Below, piece after piece: positions 17,301 through 26,984 of a stretch of DNA of 64,000 nucleotides. How positions within the stretch are numbered: position 1 is the stretch's first letter; every line of letters begins with the position of its first letter. The DNA comes from Planctomycetales bacterium 71-10 (GTDB taxonomy: Bacteria; Planctomycetota; Planctomycetia; Isosphaerales; Isosphaeraceae): assembly GCA_001898385.1 (NCBI GenBank), contig MKTT01000082.1, forward strand, positions 1 through 64,000, given 5' to 3'. The position numbers and the translations under genes are program-made. The notes beneath the pieces are model-generated. The model worked only from the letters and a program-made list of their open reading frames with translations, was not told the origin of the DNA and did not search any database.

Positions 17301-18851
17301 TCAGGCCGACGGCTTGCCGATCCTCGTCTCCTCGACGAACGCCTCGGTCGCGTGGTCGATCGTCCGCCCCCGCCGCCCCGGCGTGGGGTGGACGTACAGC
17401 GAGTGGGCGTCGATCACGTCGCGATGCGGCGGCGGCGGCGCCATCGCGTACCGAACGGGCTGGGCGTGGTCGGCGAGCTGGAGCTTCGGGTTGTACACGC
17501 TGTTGAACTTCCACAGCATCTTCAGCGTGTTCGTCTGCCCGCGCGACAGGTTGTTCGCCAGGATCCCGCCGAGCGCCCACACGGCCTTCCAGCCCAGGTG
17601 CTTGCGGTTGAGCACCTGCTGGGTCTTCACCAGCTCCGCGTAGAACTCGTGCAGCGGCATCGTCGTGGGGAGGACGGCGTGCTGGATGTCGAACAGGCGA
17701 TAGTCGCGCGACGTCACCCGTCGCGCCTCGGTGAGCCAGCTCTCGGTCCCCGGGTACGGCGTGTTGACGCTGATGTTGACGATCTCCGGGATCTCCAGGC
17801 ACCACTGCCGGATCACCTCGAAGCGGTCGCGGTCCCAGGCCGGGTCGGCGATGATGTTGATCGCCACCATGATCCCCAGCGACCGCGCGAACTCGATCGC
17901 CTCGAAGCTCTTGGAGAGCGTCGTCCGCTTGCGGAACCGCTTGAGGCCCTCCTCGTCGATCGCCTCCACGCCCAGGAACATGTACTGGAGGCCCAGCGTC
18001 TTCCAGAGCTTGAAGACCTCCTTGTTGCGCAGGAGGACGTCGCCGCGGGTCTCCAGGTAATACTGCTTCTTGATGCCCCGGCTCGCGATCGCCTCGCCCA
18101 GCCTCATGCCGTGATCGGCCTGGATGAAGGCCACGTCGTCGACGATGAAGACGCCCGGCTCGCGGATCGTGGCCAGCTCGTCCACCGACGACTCGACCGA
18201 CTTCACCCGATAACTGCGCCCGTAGAACGTCCAGGCCGAGCAGAACGAACAGTCCCACGGGCAGCCGCGGCTGAACTCGATGGAGGCGCACGGGTCGAGG
18301 ACGCCGATGAAGTACTTCCGCCGCTTGCGCAGCAGGTCGCGCGCGGGGGTCAGGTCGTCCAGGTCCTTGACGAACGCCGCCGGCGGGCCGGAGCCGCCGG
18401 GGACGACGACGCCCGGCACCTCCACGAGGCCGAAGGCGTCGCGGTCCGCGGCGGCCTCGACCAGCCGGGCGACGGACGCCTCGCCCTCCCCCTTCAGGAC
18501 GCAGTCGATGGCCCCGTCCGCGTGCTGGAGGACGTCGTTCGCCACGAACGACGCGCTATGGCCGCCGACGAAGATGAAGGCGTCCGGCAGGCGGTCGCGG
18601 GTGGCCTTCGCCAGGTCGACGACCTCCGGCACGTTGGCCAGGTAGTTGAGCGAGAAGGCGACGGCCTCGGGCCGCCAGGATTCGACCTCGCGGAAGTAGG
18701 CGGCGTGGTCGTCGACCTGGAGGTCGATCAGCCGGACGTCGTGCCCCGCCCTCCTCAGCTCCGCGGCGATCGTCTCGATCCCCAGCGGCTCCAGCCGCAG
18801 GAAGACCTTGGTGTACATGAGGGAGCTGGGGTGGACGGCCAGGATTCGCAT
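17301..18851 (-). CDS. hpnR: Hopanoid C-3 methylase (B12-binding radical SAM)
   Basis: A 516-residue protein. The N-terminal cobalamin-binding domain (LAVHPSSLMYTKVFLRLEPLG, then VGGHSASFVAND) is followed by a radical SAM core with the [4Fe-4S] motif CPWDCSFC in the context SIEFSRGCPWDCSFCSAW. Long stretches (GRSYRVKSVESS, VFIVDDVAFIQADHGM, INISVNTPYPGTESW, MLWKFNSVYNP) match what I know of HpnR, which adds a methyl group at C-3 of the hopanoid A ring. ATG 18851 opens the conserved MRILAVHPS; the frame extends 73 codons upstream without conserved content. Divergent from miaB. No other hopanoid gene is in the window. Confidence 0.9.
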   Translation of the reverse strand: MRILAVHPSSLMYTKVFLRLEPLGIETIAAELRRAGHDVRLIDLQVDDHAAYFREVESWRPEAVAFSLNYLANVPEVVDLAKATRDRLPDAFIFVGGHSASFVANDVLQHADGAIDCVLKGEGEASVARLVEAAADRDAFGLVEVPGVVVPGGSGPPAAFVKDLDDLTPARDLLRKRRKYFIGVLDPCASIEFSRGCPWDCSFCSAWTFYGRSYRVKSVESSVDELATIREPGVFIVDDVAFIQADHGMRLGEAIASRGIKKQYYLETRGDVLLRNKEVFKLWKTLGLQYMFLGVEAIDEEGLKRFRKRTTLSKSFEAIEFARSLGIMVAINIIADPAWDRDRFEVIRQWCLEIPEIVNISVNTPYPGTESWLTEARRVTSRDYRLFDIQHAVLPTTMPLHEFYAELVKTQQVLNRKHLGWKAVWALGGILANNLSRGQTNTLKMLWKFNSVYNPKLQLADHAQPVRYAMAPPPPHRDVIDAHSLYVHPTPGRRGRTIDHATEAFVEETRIGKPSA

Positions 18852-19075
18852 GGGTAGTCCGCGGGGTCTCGATGTCGGGGGGGCCGTCCCGGGCTTCGCG
18901 GGAGGCGGCGTTCGGGGCCGGGCGATGCACGCGACATGCCGGCCCCGTTCGCGCGCATTCGAGAGACGTTCCCATATTTCCGGGCCCTTGTTAAGATCGA
19001 CGTGCCGGATCCGCCGACCCGCCCGACGACCTTGCCCGACAGTCCGCCCCGCGCCGCCTGGGAGTGCCACGAGAG

Positions 19076-20509
19076 ATGGCCGACGAACCGACCGCGCAGC
19101 CCTCGAAGAAGCTGTACATCGAGACCGTCGGCTGCCAGATGAACGTGCTCGACAGTGAGCTGGTCGTCGCCCGCCTGCGCGACGACGGCTACGTCCTGAC
19201 CGACGACATCGACCAGGCCGACGCCATCCTCTACAACACCTGCTCGGTCCGCCAGCACGCCGAGGACAAGATCTACAGCGCCCTGGGGCGGATCAAGCAC
19301 CTCAAGCGCAAGAAGCCCGAGCTGTCCGTCGGCGTCCTGGGCTGCATGGCCCAGAAGGACCAGGGCTCCATCCTCAAGCGGGCGCCGCACGTCGACGTCG
19401 TCATAGGACCGGGCCAGCTCGGCCGCGTGCCGGAGCTGCTGGCCAAGGCCAAGGCCGACGCGAAGCCGCAGCTCGCCGTGAGCCTGGCGCGCACCGCCGG
19501 CAGCCGCGAGCACGTCACGTCCAGCTTCGACAGCTACGACGCCGACCGCGAGCCGGCCGTCCGCCCCAGCCCGTTCCAGGCGTACCTCCGCGTGATGATG
19601 GGGTGCGACAAGTTCTGCACCTACTGCATCGTCCCCTCCGTCCGCGGCCCCGAGCAGAGCCGCCCGCCGGACTCCATCGTGGCCGAGGCCCGGCTCCTCG
19701 CCCTCCAGGGGGTGAAGGAGATCACCCTCATCGGCCAGACGGTCAACAGCTACAAGCACAGGACGCCCGACGGCCGGATCACCCGCCTCTCGGACCTCCT
19801 CGCCCGGCTCCACGACATCGACGGCATCGTCCGGATCAAGTTCATCACGAACTTCCCCAACGACATGACGGACGACCTCCTCCAGGCCGTCCGCGACCTG
19901 CCGAAAGTCTCGCGCTACATCCACGTCCCGGCCCAGAGCGGCTGCGACGCCGTCCTCAAGCGGATGAAGAGGATGTACACCGCGGCCTCCTACGACGAGA
20001 TGCTCGCCCGCCTGCGCGAGACGATCCCGGGGTCGTCGGTCTCCAGCGACTTCATCGTCGGCTTCTGCGGCGAGACGGACGAGTCGTTCGAGAAGACCGC
20101 CCGCCTGCTGGAGCGCTCGCGGTTCAAGAACAGCTTCATCTTCAAGTACAGCCCGCGCACGGGCACCAAGGCCGACGGCCTCTTCGCCGACGACGTCCCC
20201 GAGGACGTCAAGCGGCGGCGCAACCACATCCTCCTGGACCTCCAGACGGCGATCAGCCTGGAAGACAACCGGGCGTTCATCGGCCGCGAGGTCGACGTGC
20301 TGGTGGAAGGGCCGAGCAAGTCGACGACCCGCAAGGAAGGCTGGGACGGGCCCGACCAGATGACCGGCCGCACCGCCTGCGACCGCATCGTCGTCTTCCC
20401 CGGCCCCGAAAGCCTGACCGGCGAGACGGCCCGCGTCCGGATCGACCAGGCCAGCGCCGTGACCCTCTTCGGCGGCCTCGCCGACGGGGCGGTCGAGCGG
20501 CCGGCGTGA
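19076..20509 (+). CDS. miaB: tRNA-2-methylthio-N6-dimethylallyladenosine synthase
   Basis: A 477-residue methylthiotransferase acting on A37 of tRNAs. The N-terminal UPF0004 domain has TVGCQMNVLDSE, NTCSVRQHAEDK and GCMAQ, giving three cluster-binding Cys. The radical SAM core has CDKFCTYCIVPSVRG (CxxxCxxC), and a TRAM domain ends the protein. The Asn in CQMN and absence of MtaB/RimO signatures favour MiaB. ATG 19076 has GGGAG about 11 bases upstream; a GTG at 19064 is an alternative. Confidence 0.96.
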   Translation: MADEPTAQPSKKLYIETVGCQMNVLDSELVVARLRDDGYVLTDDIDQADAILYNTCSVRQHAEDKIYSALGRIKHLKRKKPELSVGVLGCMAQKDQGSILKRAPHVDVVIGPGQLGRVPELLAKAKADAKPQLAVSLARTAGSREHVTSSFDSYDADREPAVRPSPFQAYLRVMMGCDKFCTYCIVPSVRGPEQSRPPDSIVAEARLLALQGVKEITLIGQTVNSYKHRTPDGRITRLSDLLARLHDIDGIVRIKFITNFPNDMTDDLLQAVRDLPKVSRYIHVPAQSGCDAVLKRMKRMYTAASYDEMLARLRETIPGSSVSSDFIVGFCGETDESFEKTARLLERSRFKNSFIFKYSPRTGTKADGLFADDVPEDVKRRRNHILLDLQTAISLEDNRAFIGREVDVLVEGPSKSTTRKEGWDGPDQMTGRTACDRIVVFPGPESLTGETARVRIDQASAVTLFGGLADGAVERPA

Positions 20510-20517
20510 GCGGGGCC

Positions 20518-21243
20518 ATGCCGAGCCGGCTCGAAGGGCTGGTGGACTGCTGGATGGCGTGGGGGGGCGTCGACTCCTCCCTCCGGCCCGACCCCACGGC
20601 GCTGGCCCGGGGCTTCGGCCCCGACGCCGCCCGCCCCGGCGCGTCGCCCGGCGAGCTGGCCGCCTGGGAGAACCGCCACGGCTTCCGGCTCCCGCCGGGC
20701 CTCCGGGCCTGGCTCCTCCTGTCCGACGGCCTCCACCGCGACGCCCCGCTGATCCACCCCATCTCGGCCATCGGCCCGATGATCCTCTTCGGCCCGATGG
20801 ACGACCTGCACATCCAGCCCGAGAGTTGGTTCGAGCTGGGCAACCCAAACGTGGAGACGGTCTGCATCGACCTGGCCTACCGCTGGCCGGGGGGCGGCTG
20901 CCCGATCTTCGTCTCCGGCGACGAGGAGTCCGGCACCAAGCCCCGGATCATCGCCCGCAGTTTCGAGGAATGGTTCCTCGAACTCCTGGCCCACGAGGGT
21001 CGGGAATACTGGCTCGAACCCGGTTTCGAAACCTTCGGCGCCCCGTGGGCGTCCCACCGGCGGTACACCCCCCAGCCCGACCTCCCCGCGCCGCTGCGGG
21101 CGATCGCCGCCGAGGTCGGCCCGCTGGTCCTGGCCGGCGTCGCCGAGCGCGACATCGCCGCCAGGACCGGCTTGAACCACGACGACTTGGAGGCGATCAT
21201 CCGACACATCCAGCACGTCCCGCCCAACGTGGCCTCGCCCTGA
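20518..21243 (+). CDS. SMI1/KNR4 family protein
   Basis: A 241-residue protein with a SMI1/KNR4-like (SUKH) fold: LAAWENRHGFRLPPGLRAWLLLSDGL, a PLIHPISAIGPM turn, and a Gly/Asp-rich C-terminal part (FVSGDEESG). About residues 190-240 add a helical tail with a helix-turn-helix look (ERDIAARTGLNHDDLEAIIRHIQ). SUKH proteins often act as immunity proteins for contact-dependent toxins, but no toxin gene is adjacent and free-standing genomic copies exist, so function is open. GTG 20506, overlapping the miaB stop, is an alternative start. Confidence 0.72.
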   Translation: MPSRLEGLVDCWMAWGGVDSSLRPDPTALARGFGPDAARPGASPGELAAWENRHGFRLPPGLRAWLLLSDGLHRDAPLIHPISAIGPMILFGPMDDLHIQPESWFELGNPNVETVCIDLAYRWPGGGCPIFVSGDEESGTKPRIIARSFEEWFLELLAHEGREYWLEPGFETFGAPWASHRRYTPQPDLPAPLRAIAAEVGPLVLAGVAERDIAARTGLNHDDLEAIIRHIQHVPPNVASP

Positions 21244-21277
21244 GGCGGGCCGGGCCCGGGCCCTCGGGAAGCTCGCT

Positions 21278-24200
21278 GTGAACGTCGAATGGTTCGTGCG
21301 CCAGTTGGAGTATCCCGAGCTGACCCGCAGGTGGCTCCAGGGCCTGGGCGTGCGCGACCTCGACCGCGGCACCCGCGACATCGAGGACCTCGGCCGCCAC
21401 GCCGGGCCCGACGCCCGCCCCCGCCTCGCCCGCCTCGCCGTCCTGTTCGACACCCACCTGCCCCGCAGCTCCGACCCGGGGATGGCCCTGGCCAACTTCG
21501 AGCGCCATGTCGCCGTCCTGCCGGACCCCGCCGCCGGGCTCGACCGGCTGATCTCCCGCCCGCGCACCGTCGAGATCCTGCTCCAGGTCTTCAGCACCAG
21601 CCAGCACCTGAGTGACCTGCTGATCCGCCGCCCCGAGCTGATCGACTGGCTCCAGGCCGGAGCCGAGCGCCGCGACCGCGGGACGCTGATCGCCGACCTC
21701 TGGAGCACGCTGACCGGCCCGGAGGCCGAGGCGGACGCCCGGCTCGCGATCCGTCGCTTCCGGCTCCGCGAGACCCTGCGCATCGGCTACAACGACATCG
21801 TCCGCGGCTTCCCCCTGGAGGTCACCACGACCGACCTGTCGCACCTGGCCGACGCCTGCGTGGAGGCCGCCGTCCGCCTGGCCCGAGCGAACGCCGAGCG
21901 CCGCTACGGCTCGCCCGCGCGGGCCGACGGCGAACCCGCGCGCTTCGCCGTGCTCGCGATGGGGAAGCTCGGCGGCGTCGAGCTGAATTACAGCTCGGAC
22001 ATCGACCTGATCTTCCTGTACGACGAGGACGGCGCCACGGCCGGCCCTCGGGTCGTCTCCAACGCCGAGTTCTTCGCGAGGATGAGCGCCGAGGTCGTCC
22101 AGCTCCTCTCGGATCACACGACGCTGGGCATCGCCTACCGCGTCGACATGCGGCTGCGGCCCGAAGGGGACCAGGGCGTGCTGGCCCGCTCGCTGGACGC
22201 CACGCTCAACTACTATGTCAACCGCGGCCGGACTTGGGAGCGCCAGGCCCTCATCAAATGCCGACCCATCGCCGGCGATCCCGACCTCGGGGCCGGCTTC
22301 ATCGCGGCCATCACCCCGTTCGTCTACCGACGCTACCTCAGCGCCGCGGAGATTTCCGAGATCAAGTCGCTGAAGCGGCGGATCGAGCAGCGCACCGTGT
22401 CGGCCGGCCGCGCGGACACCGAGGTCAAGACGGGCCGCGGCGGGATCCGGGACGTCGAGTTCGTCGTCCAGTTCCTCCAGCTCCTCCACGGCGGCGAGTA
22501 CCCCGTCGTCCGCAGCGCCAACACGCTGGAGGCCATCGACCGGCTGGAGCAGGTGGGCTCGCTCACGGCCGAGGAGCGGGGCGTCATGGACGACACCTAC
22601 CGCTTCCTCCGCCAGGTCGAGCACCGCTTGCAGATCCTCTTCGACCGGCAGACGCACGAGATGCCCCGGTCGATGGAGGAGCTGCGCACGCTGGCGATCC
22701 GCATGGGATACCTCCCGCTCGGCCCGCTGGAGGACCGCTCCGGCCCGGCCGACCGCTTCCTCGCCGACTACCGCGGCAAGACCGAGCTGAACCGCCGGAT
22801 CCTCAACCACATCCTCCACCAGGCGTTCCTCGACGGCGAGGGGGACGGCGAGGAGGCCGACCCGGTCGTCGACCTCGTGCTCGACCCCGACCCGAGCGAG
22901 GAGCACGTCTCCTCCGTCCTCTCGCGTTATCCGTTCCGGGACCGGGCGGCGGCGTATCAGAACCTGATGGCCCTGGCGCGCGAGGATTTCCCCTTCCTAT
23001 CCCAGGCCCGTTGCCGCCACTTCCTGGCCTCCATCGCCCCTCGGCTGCTCCAGGCGGTGGGCAAGACGGCCGACCCGGATTTGACGCTGGCGAACCTGGA
23101 GCGGGTCTCGGCCTCGCTGGGGGCCAAGGCGATCCTCTGGGAGCTATTCGCGTTCAACCCGCCGAGTCTCCGCCTGTACGTCGAGCTGTGCGCCACCAGC
23201 CAGCTCGTCTCGCGGATCCTCACCAACAACCCGGGGATGATCGACGACCTGATGGACTCGCTCGTCGTCGACCGCCCCCTCCCCGGCGCGGCGATCAAGG
23301 GGGAGCTGGCCGAGCTGACCCGGGGCTCGATCGAGGACCTCGCCCCGATCCTCTGGAGCTTCCGCAACAAGGAGTGGGTCCGGATCGGCGCCCGCGACGT
23401 CCTGTCGCGCGAGCCGATCCGCGAGGTGGCGCGCGAGCTGGCGGACGTCGCCGAGGCGATCGTGGGCCAGGTCGCGCGCGACCAGTGGTCGCGACGCGTG
23501 AAGAAGTACGGCGCGCCGACCCGCCCGGCCGACGGGGGCCGCGACCGCTGGGCGATCCTCGCCCTGGGCAAGCTGGGCGGGCGCGAGCTGAACTATCACA
23601 GCGACCTGGACCTCGTCTTCCTGCACGAGAGCGACGGCTTCACGGCCGGGCCCGAGGCCACCTCGAACCAGCAGTTCGTGGCCGACGTCGCCCAGCGCAT
23701 CCTGAAGGCGATGGCCGGCGGCTCGGGCGGGATGCTCTACCAGGTCGACACCCGCCTGCGGCCCCACGGCGCGGCGGGGCCGCTGGTCAACACGCTGGAG
23801 GCGTTCGCCGGATATTACGCCTCCGCGGCCCAGTCGTGGGAACGGCTGGCGCTCACCCGGGGCCGCGTCGTCTTCGCCACGGGCGGCTTCGGCCGCCACG
23901 TCGACGAGGCGATCCGCTCGATCCTGGCCCGGCCCGTCGACGCCGAGGCCCTCGGCCGCGACGTGGCCGCCATGCGCCGCCGGCTCGAAGGGTCGCGCGG
24001 CCCGAAGGATCTCAAGCGCGGTGCCGGCGGGCTGGCGGACGTCGAGTTCGTCGTCCAGTACCTCATGCTCGTCCACGCCGCGGGGCGGCCCGACGTCCTC
24101 CGCCCCAACACCTGGGAGGCCCTGGACGCCCTCGCCGCCGCCGGGGCGCTCCCCGCGGATCTCCACCGCGAGCTGCGCGACATCTACAACTTCCTGTTCA

Positions 24201-24415
24201 GCCTCGACGCCCGCCTCCGCCTCATCCACGACCGCGCCGGGGCCGAGCTGCCCACCGAGCCCGAGGACCTCACCCGCCTCGCCCGCCGGCTCAAGTACGA
24301 CGCCCCCGACGCCACCGAGGCCGTCTCCGCCTTCCTGCTCGACGCCGCCCGCTACACGACCCGCGCGCGGGCCATCTTCCAGCAGGTCGTCCCGGCCGGC
24401 GACGCCGCGGGCTGA
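21278..24415 (+). CDS. glnE: Bifunctional glutamine synthetase adenylyltransferase/deadenylase
   Basis: A 1,045-residue protein with the two-module GlnE layout. Each half has a nucleotidyltransferase core: MGKLGGVELNYSSDIDLIF (about residues 227-245) and LGKLGGRELNYHSDLDLVF (about 765-783). Each core is followed by a helical GlnD-type domain with GRGGIRDVEFVVQ and RGAGGLADVEFVVQ. The enzyme modifies glutamine synthetase in response to nitrogen status via PII. Length is slightly above E. coli GlnE. The start is GTG 21278. No PII or glnA gene lies nearby. Confidence 0.95.
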   Translation: MNVEWFVRQLEYPELTRRWLQGLGVRDLDRGTRDIEDLGRHAGPDARPRLARLAVLFDTHLPRSSDPGMALANFERHVAVLPDPAAGLDRLISRPRTVEILLQVFSTSQHLSDLLIRRPELIDWLQAGAERRDRGTLIADLWSTLTGPEAEADARLAIRRFRLRETLRIGYNDIVRGFPLEVTTTDLSHLADACVEAAVRLARANAERRYGSPARADGEPARFAVLAMGKLGGVELNYSSDIDLIFLYDEDGATAGPRVVSNAEFFARMSAEVVQLLSDHTTLGIAYRVDMRLRPEGDQGVLARSLDATLNYYVNRGRTWERQALIKCRPIAGDPDLGAGFIAAITPFVYRRYLSAAEISEIKSLKRRIEQRTVSAGRADTEVKTGRGGIRDVEFVVQFLQLLHGGEYPVVRSANTLEAIDRLEQVGSLTAEERGVMDDTYRFLRQVEHRLQILFDRQTHEMPRSMEELRTLAIRMGYLPLGPLEDRSGPADRFLADYRGKTELNRRILNHILHQAFLDGEGDGEEADPVVDLVLDPDPSEEHVSSVLSRYPFRDRAAAYQNLMALAREDFPFLSQARCRHFLASIAPRLLQAVGKTADPDLTLANLERVSASLGAKAILWELFAFNPPSLRLYVELCATSQLVSRILTNNPGMIDDLMDSLVVDRPLPGAAIKGELAELTRGSIEDLAPILWSFRNKEWVRIGARDVLSREPIREVARELADVAEAIVGQVARDQWSRRVKKYGAPTRPADGGRDRWAILALGKLGGRELNYHSDLDLVFLHESDGFTAGPEATSNQQFVADVAQRILKAMAGGSGGMLYQVDTRLRPHGAAGPLVNTLEAFAGYYASAAQSWERLALTRGRVVFATGGFGRHVDEAIRSILARPVDAEALGRDVAAMRRRLEGSRGPKDLKRGAGGLADVEFVVQYLMLVHAAGRPDVLRPNTWEALDALAAAGALPADLHRELRDIYNFLFSLDARLRLIHDRAGAELPTEPEDLTRLARRLKYDAPDATEAVSAFLLDAARYTTRARAIFQQVVPAGDAAG

Positions 24416-24532
24416 ACCGGCCCGCCGGCCAGAGTCTTGAGCCCCCCCGCCGCGCCGCCTACCATCGATTCCTCTCGGCCGGCCGGCCGATGGCGGCCCG
24501 GCGGCGCCCCCGTCCGTTGCGGAGTCGATCCC

Positions 24533-26905
24533 ATGATGAGCCTGGCCCTCGCGCTCGCGGCCGTCGCCACGTCGCCGACGATCTTCACGCCCAGCGACCT
24601 CCCCCGGCTGGCCCAGGGCGTCCCCCTCGACCCCGACGAGCCGCGGACGCTCCGCGTGTGGGTGCCCGCGAACCAGCAATGGTCGCTGACCCGCGAGGGA
24701 GACGTCGTCACGCTCAAGCCCGCGACCGTCCCGGGCGAGTCCACCCCGCGCTGGCTGGACCTCGGCGTCGTCCAGGGCCCGTTCAAGCTGGCGACCGCCC
24801 CCGAGAAGGCCCCCGAGCCGGCGAAGGACTCGAAGGCCCAGGAGCCCCCGCCGCCCCCCCCCTGCCCCGCCCTGATCGTCCTGGACCCGGACCCGAAGGG
24901 CGACCCGAATCGGCTGCTGGAGATCGCCCGGGGGGCGTCGGATTCGACGGCCCCCGCGCCCGACGGGCGTCGCGGTCAGGCCCGAACGAACCGCGAAGGC
25001 GCCGACTTCCGCGCCCCGGCCACCGCCGCCGCCTGGCGCGACCGCGCGGCGCACCTCCGCGAGCAGATGAAGGTGACGCTCGGCCTCTGGCCCGCCCCGC
25101 CCAGGACGCCGCTCGCCCCCAAGGTCTACGGCCGCATCGAGCGCGACGGCTACACCATCGAGAAGGTCGTCCTGGAGACCCTGCCCGGCTTCACGCTCAG
25201 CGGCAACCTCTACCGGCCCAGCCCCGCGCCGACCGGCAAAATCCCGGCCATCCTCTGCCCCCACGGCCACTGGGAGATCGGCCGGATGCAGGACGACGTC
25301 CAGCACCGCTGCATCCGGTGGGCCAAGCTCGGCGCGGTCGTCTTCATGTACGACATGGTCGGCTATAACGACTCGAAGCCGTTCACGCACGAGTTCCTGA
25401 ACGATCGACTGCGGCGCTGGGGTCTCAGCCTCTTCTCGCTCCAGACCTGGAACAGCATCCGGGCCCTCGACTGGATCTCGACGCTCCCCGACGTCGACCC
25501 GGCGCGGATCGGCTGCACCGGCGAATCCGGCGGCGGCACCCAGACGTTCATCCTGGCGGCGCTCGACGATCGCATCAAGGTCGCCGCGCCCGTCGTGATG
25601 ATCTCCGACTACTTCCAGGGCGGATGCGTCTGCGAGAACGCCGCCGGCCTGCGGATCGGGACCGACAACATCGAGTTCGGAGCCCTCTTCGCCCCCCGGC
25701 CCATGATCCTCGTGGGAGCCACCGGCGACTGGACGGCCAAGACGATGACCCACGCCTTCCCCGCCATCCGCGGCGTCTACTCGCTCGTCGGATCGCCCGA
25801 CGACCTGGAGGCGGCCGTTTTCGACTTCCCCCACAACTACAACCAGACCAGCCGCAACGCCGTCTACGCCTTCATGGGCCGCCGCCTGCTGGGCCTGGAC
25901 GACTCCGTCGACACCCGCGAAGGGGAGCAGAAGGCCGAGACGGCCGAGACCCTGGTCACCTTCGACGCCGAGCATCCCGCCCCCGACCGCAAGACCCCCG
26001 CGCAGCTCGAAGACCACCTGATCGCGACGATCGCCGAGCAGCTCGAAGCCGTGGCCCCCGCGCGCGGCGACGCCGCCTGGCAGGCCGCCCGGCCGTTCCT
26101 GAAGACGGCGCTGAGGGTCCGCGTCGGCCTGGAGTCGCCCGCGCCCGAGGCCGTCGACGCCCAGGTCGTGCGACGGGCGAGCCGCGAGGCCCTGTCGATC
26201 GTCCACTACCGCATCGGCCGCCGCGACAAGGGCGAGGCGATCCCCGTCGTCCGCATCACGCCGGCCCGATCGAACGGGCGGCTGACGGTCGTCGCCGACG
26301 ATCGGGGCAAGGCCGCGCTCGCGACGCCCTCGGGCGAACTCTCCGACGCGGCCCGCGCCCTGCTCGACCGCGGCCAGTCGGTCGTCGGGTTCGACCCGCT
26401 GTTCGTCGGCGAGTCGATCGACCCGTCGCGGCCGGTCCCCCACCGGCCGGAAGTCGTCCACGGCCTGACCTACAACCCGTCCGTCGCCGCCGACCAGATG
26501 CAGGACCTGGCGACCGTCGCCGCCTGGGCCAACGCCCAGCCCGACGTCCGCGAGGTCTCGCTGATCGCCTCCGGCCTCGCCGGCCGCCAGGCCCTCCTGG
26601 CCCTCCCGCTGATCCCGAACCTCGCCCGCACGGCGATCGACCTCGAAGGCGGCGACGACTCCGACGGGCGCGGTCCCGCCCCGGCCCCGATCGACCTCCC
26701 CGGCGTCCAGCAGTTCGGCGGGCTCAAGGCCGCCGCCGCGCTCGCCGCCCCGGCCCCCCTGCGGATCTCCCGGCCGGGGGCGGGCTTCGCGAAGCCGTGG
26801 CCGAAGGCCGCTTATGAGCTGGCGGGGGCGGCCGAACAACTCCGATTCGACGACGCCCCGCCCCCCGCCGCCGACCTCGCCCGCTGGATCGACGCGGGCG
26901 AATGA
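24533..26905 (+). CDS. Alpha/beta hydrolase, acetyl-xylan-esterase-like, secreted
   Basis: A 790-residue protein. A short N-terminal hydrophobic stretch (MMSLALALAAVATS) may be an export signal. The hydrolase core (about residues 190-460) contains CPHGHWEIG, the nucleophile elbow GCTGESGGGTQTF, and a candidate catalytic His in DFPHNYNQTSR. It resembles acetyl xylan esterase-type proteins common in planctomycetes. The C-terminal ~300 residues form a second alpha/beta-like domain (LLDRGQSVVGFDPLFVGES; LIASGLAGRQALLAL) that seems to lack a full catalytic set. ATG 24533 has GGAG 8 bases upstream. The esterase substrate is inferred. Confidence 0.75.
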   Translation: MMSLALALAAVATSPTIFTPSDLPRLAQGVPLDPDEPRTLRVWVPANQQWSLTREGDVVTLKPATVPGESTPRWLDLGVVQGPFKLATAPEKAPEPAKDSKAQEPPPPPPCPALIVLDPDPKGDPNRLLEIARGASDSTAPAPDGRRGQARTNREGADFRAPATAAAWRDRAAHLREQMKVTLGLWPAPPRTPLAPKVYGRIERDGYTIEKVVLETLPGFTLSGNLYRPSPAPTGKIPAILCPHGHWEIGRMQDDVQHRCIRWAKLGAVVFMYDMVGYNDSKPFTHEFLNDRLRRWGLSLFSLQTWNSIRALDWISTLPDVDPARIGCTGESGGGTQTFILAALDDRIKVAAPVVMISDYFQGGCVCENAAGLRIGTDNIEFGALFAPRPMILVGATGDWTAKTMTHAFPAIRGVYSLVGSPDDLEAAVFDFPHNYNQTSRNAVYAFMGRRLLGLDDSVDTREGEQKAETAETLVTFDAEHPAPDRKTPAQLEDHLIATIAEQLEAVAPARGDAAWQAARPFLKTALRVRVGLESPAPEAVDAQVVRRASREALSIVHYRIGRRDKGEAIPVVRITPARSNGRLTVVADDRGKAALATPSGELSDAARALLDRGQSVVGFDPLFVGESIDPSRPVPHRPEVVHGLTYNPSVAADQMQDLATVAAWANAQPDVREVSLIASGLAGRQALLALPLIPNLARTAIDLEGGDDSDGRGPAPAPIDLPGVQQFGGLKAAAALAAPAPLRISRPGAGFAKPWPKAAYELAGAAEQLRFDDAPPPAADLARWIDAGE

Positions 26906-26912
26906 CTTGGAA

Positions 26913-26963
26913 TCCCGCAAGCGGGAGGCGATTTCGCCAGAACTGGCCATCCCGCTTGCGGGA
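26913..26963. terminator. Paired inverted palindromes between convergent genes
   Basis: TCCCGCAAGCGGGA (26913-26926) and its reverse complement TCCCGCTTGCGGGA (26950-26963) are separated by 23 bases. Each is a 6-bp stem with a 2-base loop, and together they can form one 14-bp stem. They fill the gap between the esterase-like gene and sdpI, which are convergent. A bidirectional terminator is likely; a REP-like origin is possible given the similar layout at 42855-42923. Confidence 0.6.
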
Positions 26964-26984
26964 CGATCGAGTGCCGAATCGTCC

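Noticed and set aside
22234..25368. 1,044-codon rightward open frame
   Set aside because: Pro/Arg-rich out-of-frame shadow across glnE and the esterase-like gene.
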